Source: JAGPKI01 sp052034135
GTDB taxonomy: Bacteria > Caldisericota > Caldisericia > UBA6126 > JAGPKI01
Assembly (NCBI GenBank): GCA_052034135.1
Contig: JBPOJC010000055.1
Location: 1 to 6,507, forward strand
DNA: 6,507 nt
Direction of reading: 5' to 3'
The stretch's first letter is position 1, and each line of letters begins with the position of its first letter. The position numbers and the translations under genes are program-made. The notes beneath the pieces were generated by a model that saw nothing but the letters and a program-made list of their open reading frames with translations, did not search any database and had not been told where the DNA came from. Positions 6,222 to 6,507 of the stretch are shown piece after piece.

Positions 6222-6254
6222 TATCTTTTCTTGATATACCCGCCTTTTCTTCGT

Positions 6255-6332
6255 GTCATTCCTATCGCATGCGGTAATCCAGATAGTTTAGAAGTATGGT
6301 CTGGATCCCCGATAAATACATTCGGGGATGAC
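6255..6332 (-). repeat. Composite repeat B-linker-A, right copy (inverted)
   Basis: It is the reverse complement of 1715-1791, with 57 identical bases at 6276-6332. The A palindrome is replaced by a different one centred on CGCATGCG (6255-6275 region). The B palindrome is intact (ATCCCCGA/TCGGGGAT). Together with the left copy it forms a long-range inverted repeat around purM, the propeller gene and plsY. Confidence 0.9.
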
Positions 6333-6342
6333 CACTCCCCCC

Positions 6343-6390
6343 TGTCTTCCTGAGGGAGCGTATCTGTTATTTTGCGACCGAAGGAACCTC
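6343..6390 (+). repeat. Family C repeat, right copy 2
   Basis: It carries GTCTTCCTGAGGGAGCGTAT, then a short insertion (CTGTTAT) relative to the copy at 6181, then TTTGCGACCGAAGGAACCTC. Confidence 0.7.
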
Positions 6391-6400
6391 TCCACCAACC

Positions 6401-6444
6401 CGTCACCCTGAGAGAAGCCTATCTGCAATCGACGAAGAGTCTCC
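6401..6444 (+). repeat. Family C repeat, right copy 3 (diverged)
   Basis: It begins CGTCACCCTGAGAGAAGCC and ends CGACGAAGAGTCTCC. It is closest to the left copy at 1817-1860, taken in reverse complement. Confidence 0.6.
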
Positions 6445-6453
6445 AGCCTCATC

Positions 6454-6494
6454 CGTCTTCCTGAGGAAGCGTATTTTGTTCCCGAAGGATCTCC
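6454..6494 (+). repeat. Family C repeat, right copy 4
   Basis: It carries CGTCTTCCTGAGGAAGCGTA followed by TTTTGTTCCCGAAGGATCTCC. It is followed at once by CGTCATTCC, probably the start of another A element cut by the window end. Confidence 0.7.
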
Positions 6495-6507
6495 TTTTCG
6501 TCATTCC

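Larger units (their letters stand above)
6051..6507. repeat. Right repeat island (gene-free, runs off the edge)
   Basis: This is a second mosaic of the A, B and C families, mostly in the opposite orientation to the left island. It starts with a decayed A element (6051-6078, GTCATTCAGAGC ... GGGAATCCAG). C elements and the composite repeat follow. It still continues at the window end (CGTCATTCC). The single open frame here, on the minus strand at 6221-6406, is repeat sequence and has no support as a gene. Confidence 0.85.

Noticed and set aside
6221..6406. Minus-strand 61-residue open frame in the right island
   Set aside because: It consists of C and B repeat sequence, with no ribosome binding site and no recognisable protein features.

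Overview
The window is AT-rich bacterial DNA with four protein-coding genes and two islands of short, higher-GC interspersed repeats. Secreted proteins with copper-amine-oxidase-type stalk domains, an archaeal-looking PurM and many palindromic intergenic repeats would fit an anaerobic, possibly thermophilic lineage such as Caldisericota. That placement is a guess from style; no marker gene here settles it.

Layout. Positions 1-1234 (minus strand) hold a gene that runs off the left edge. It encodes a secreted or membrane-anchored protein with a PHP-type metallohydrolase domain. A (CT)7 microsatellite just after its start codon puts the start and the body in different frames, so as written it is off; losing one CT unit restores it. 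Positions 1235-1430 carry its ribosome binding site and two candidate promoters. Positions 1431-1922 are the left repeat island. purM (2002-3051, plus) follows, with a TATAAT box so close to its ATG that the mRNA is probably leaderless. Facing it on the minus strand are plsY-like (5174-5854) and a gene for an exported beta-propeller protein with two stalk domains (3048-5192). These two overlap by 19 bases and look like one operon. The propeller stop codon and the purM stop codon interleave. Positions 5855-6050 are the upstream region of plsY, and 6051-6507 is the right repeat island, which continues past the edge.

How it fits together. purM supplies a step of purine synthesis. The plsY-like protein is a membrane acyltransferase-family protein, but it lacks several residues conserved in characterised PlsY. 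The propeller and PHP proteins are exported proteins of unknown substrate. The two repeat islands share a 57-base identical segment in opposite orientation on either side of the purM-propeller-plsY block, so this block could invert by recombination.

The most notable observation is the apparent phase-variable PHP gene. It is a long open frame with no complete start-to-stop ORF in the window, found by reading the minus strand directly.
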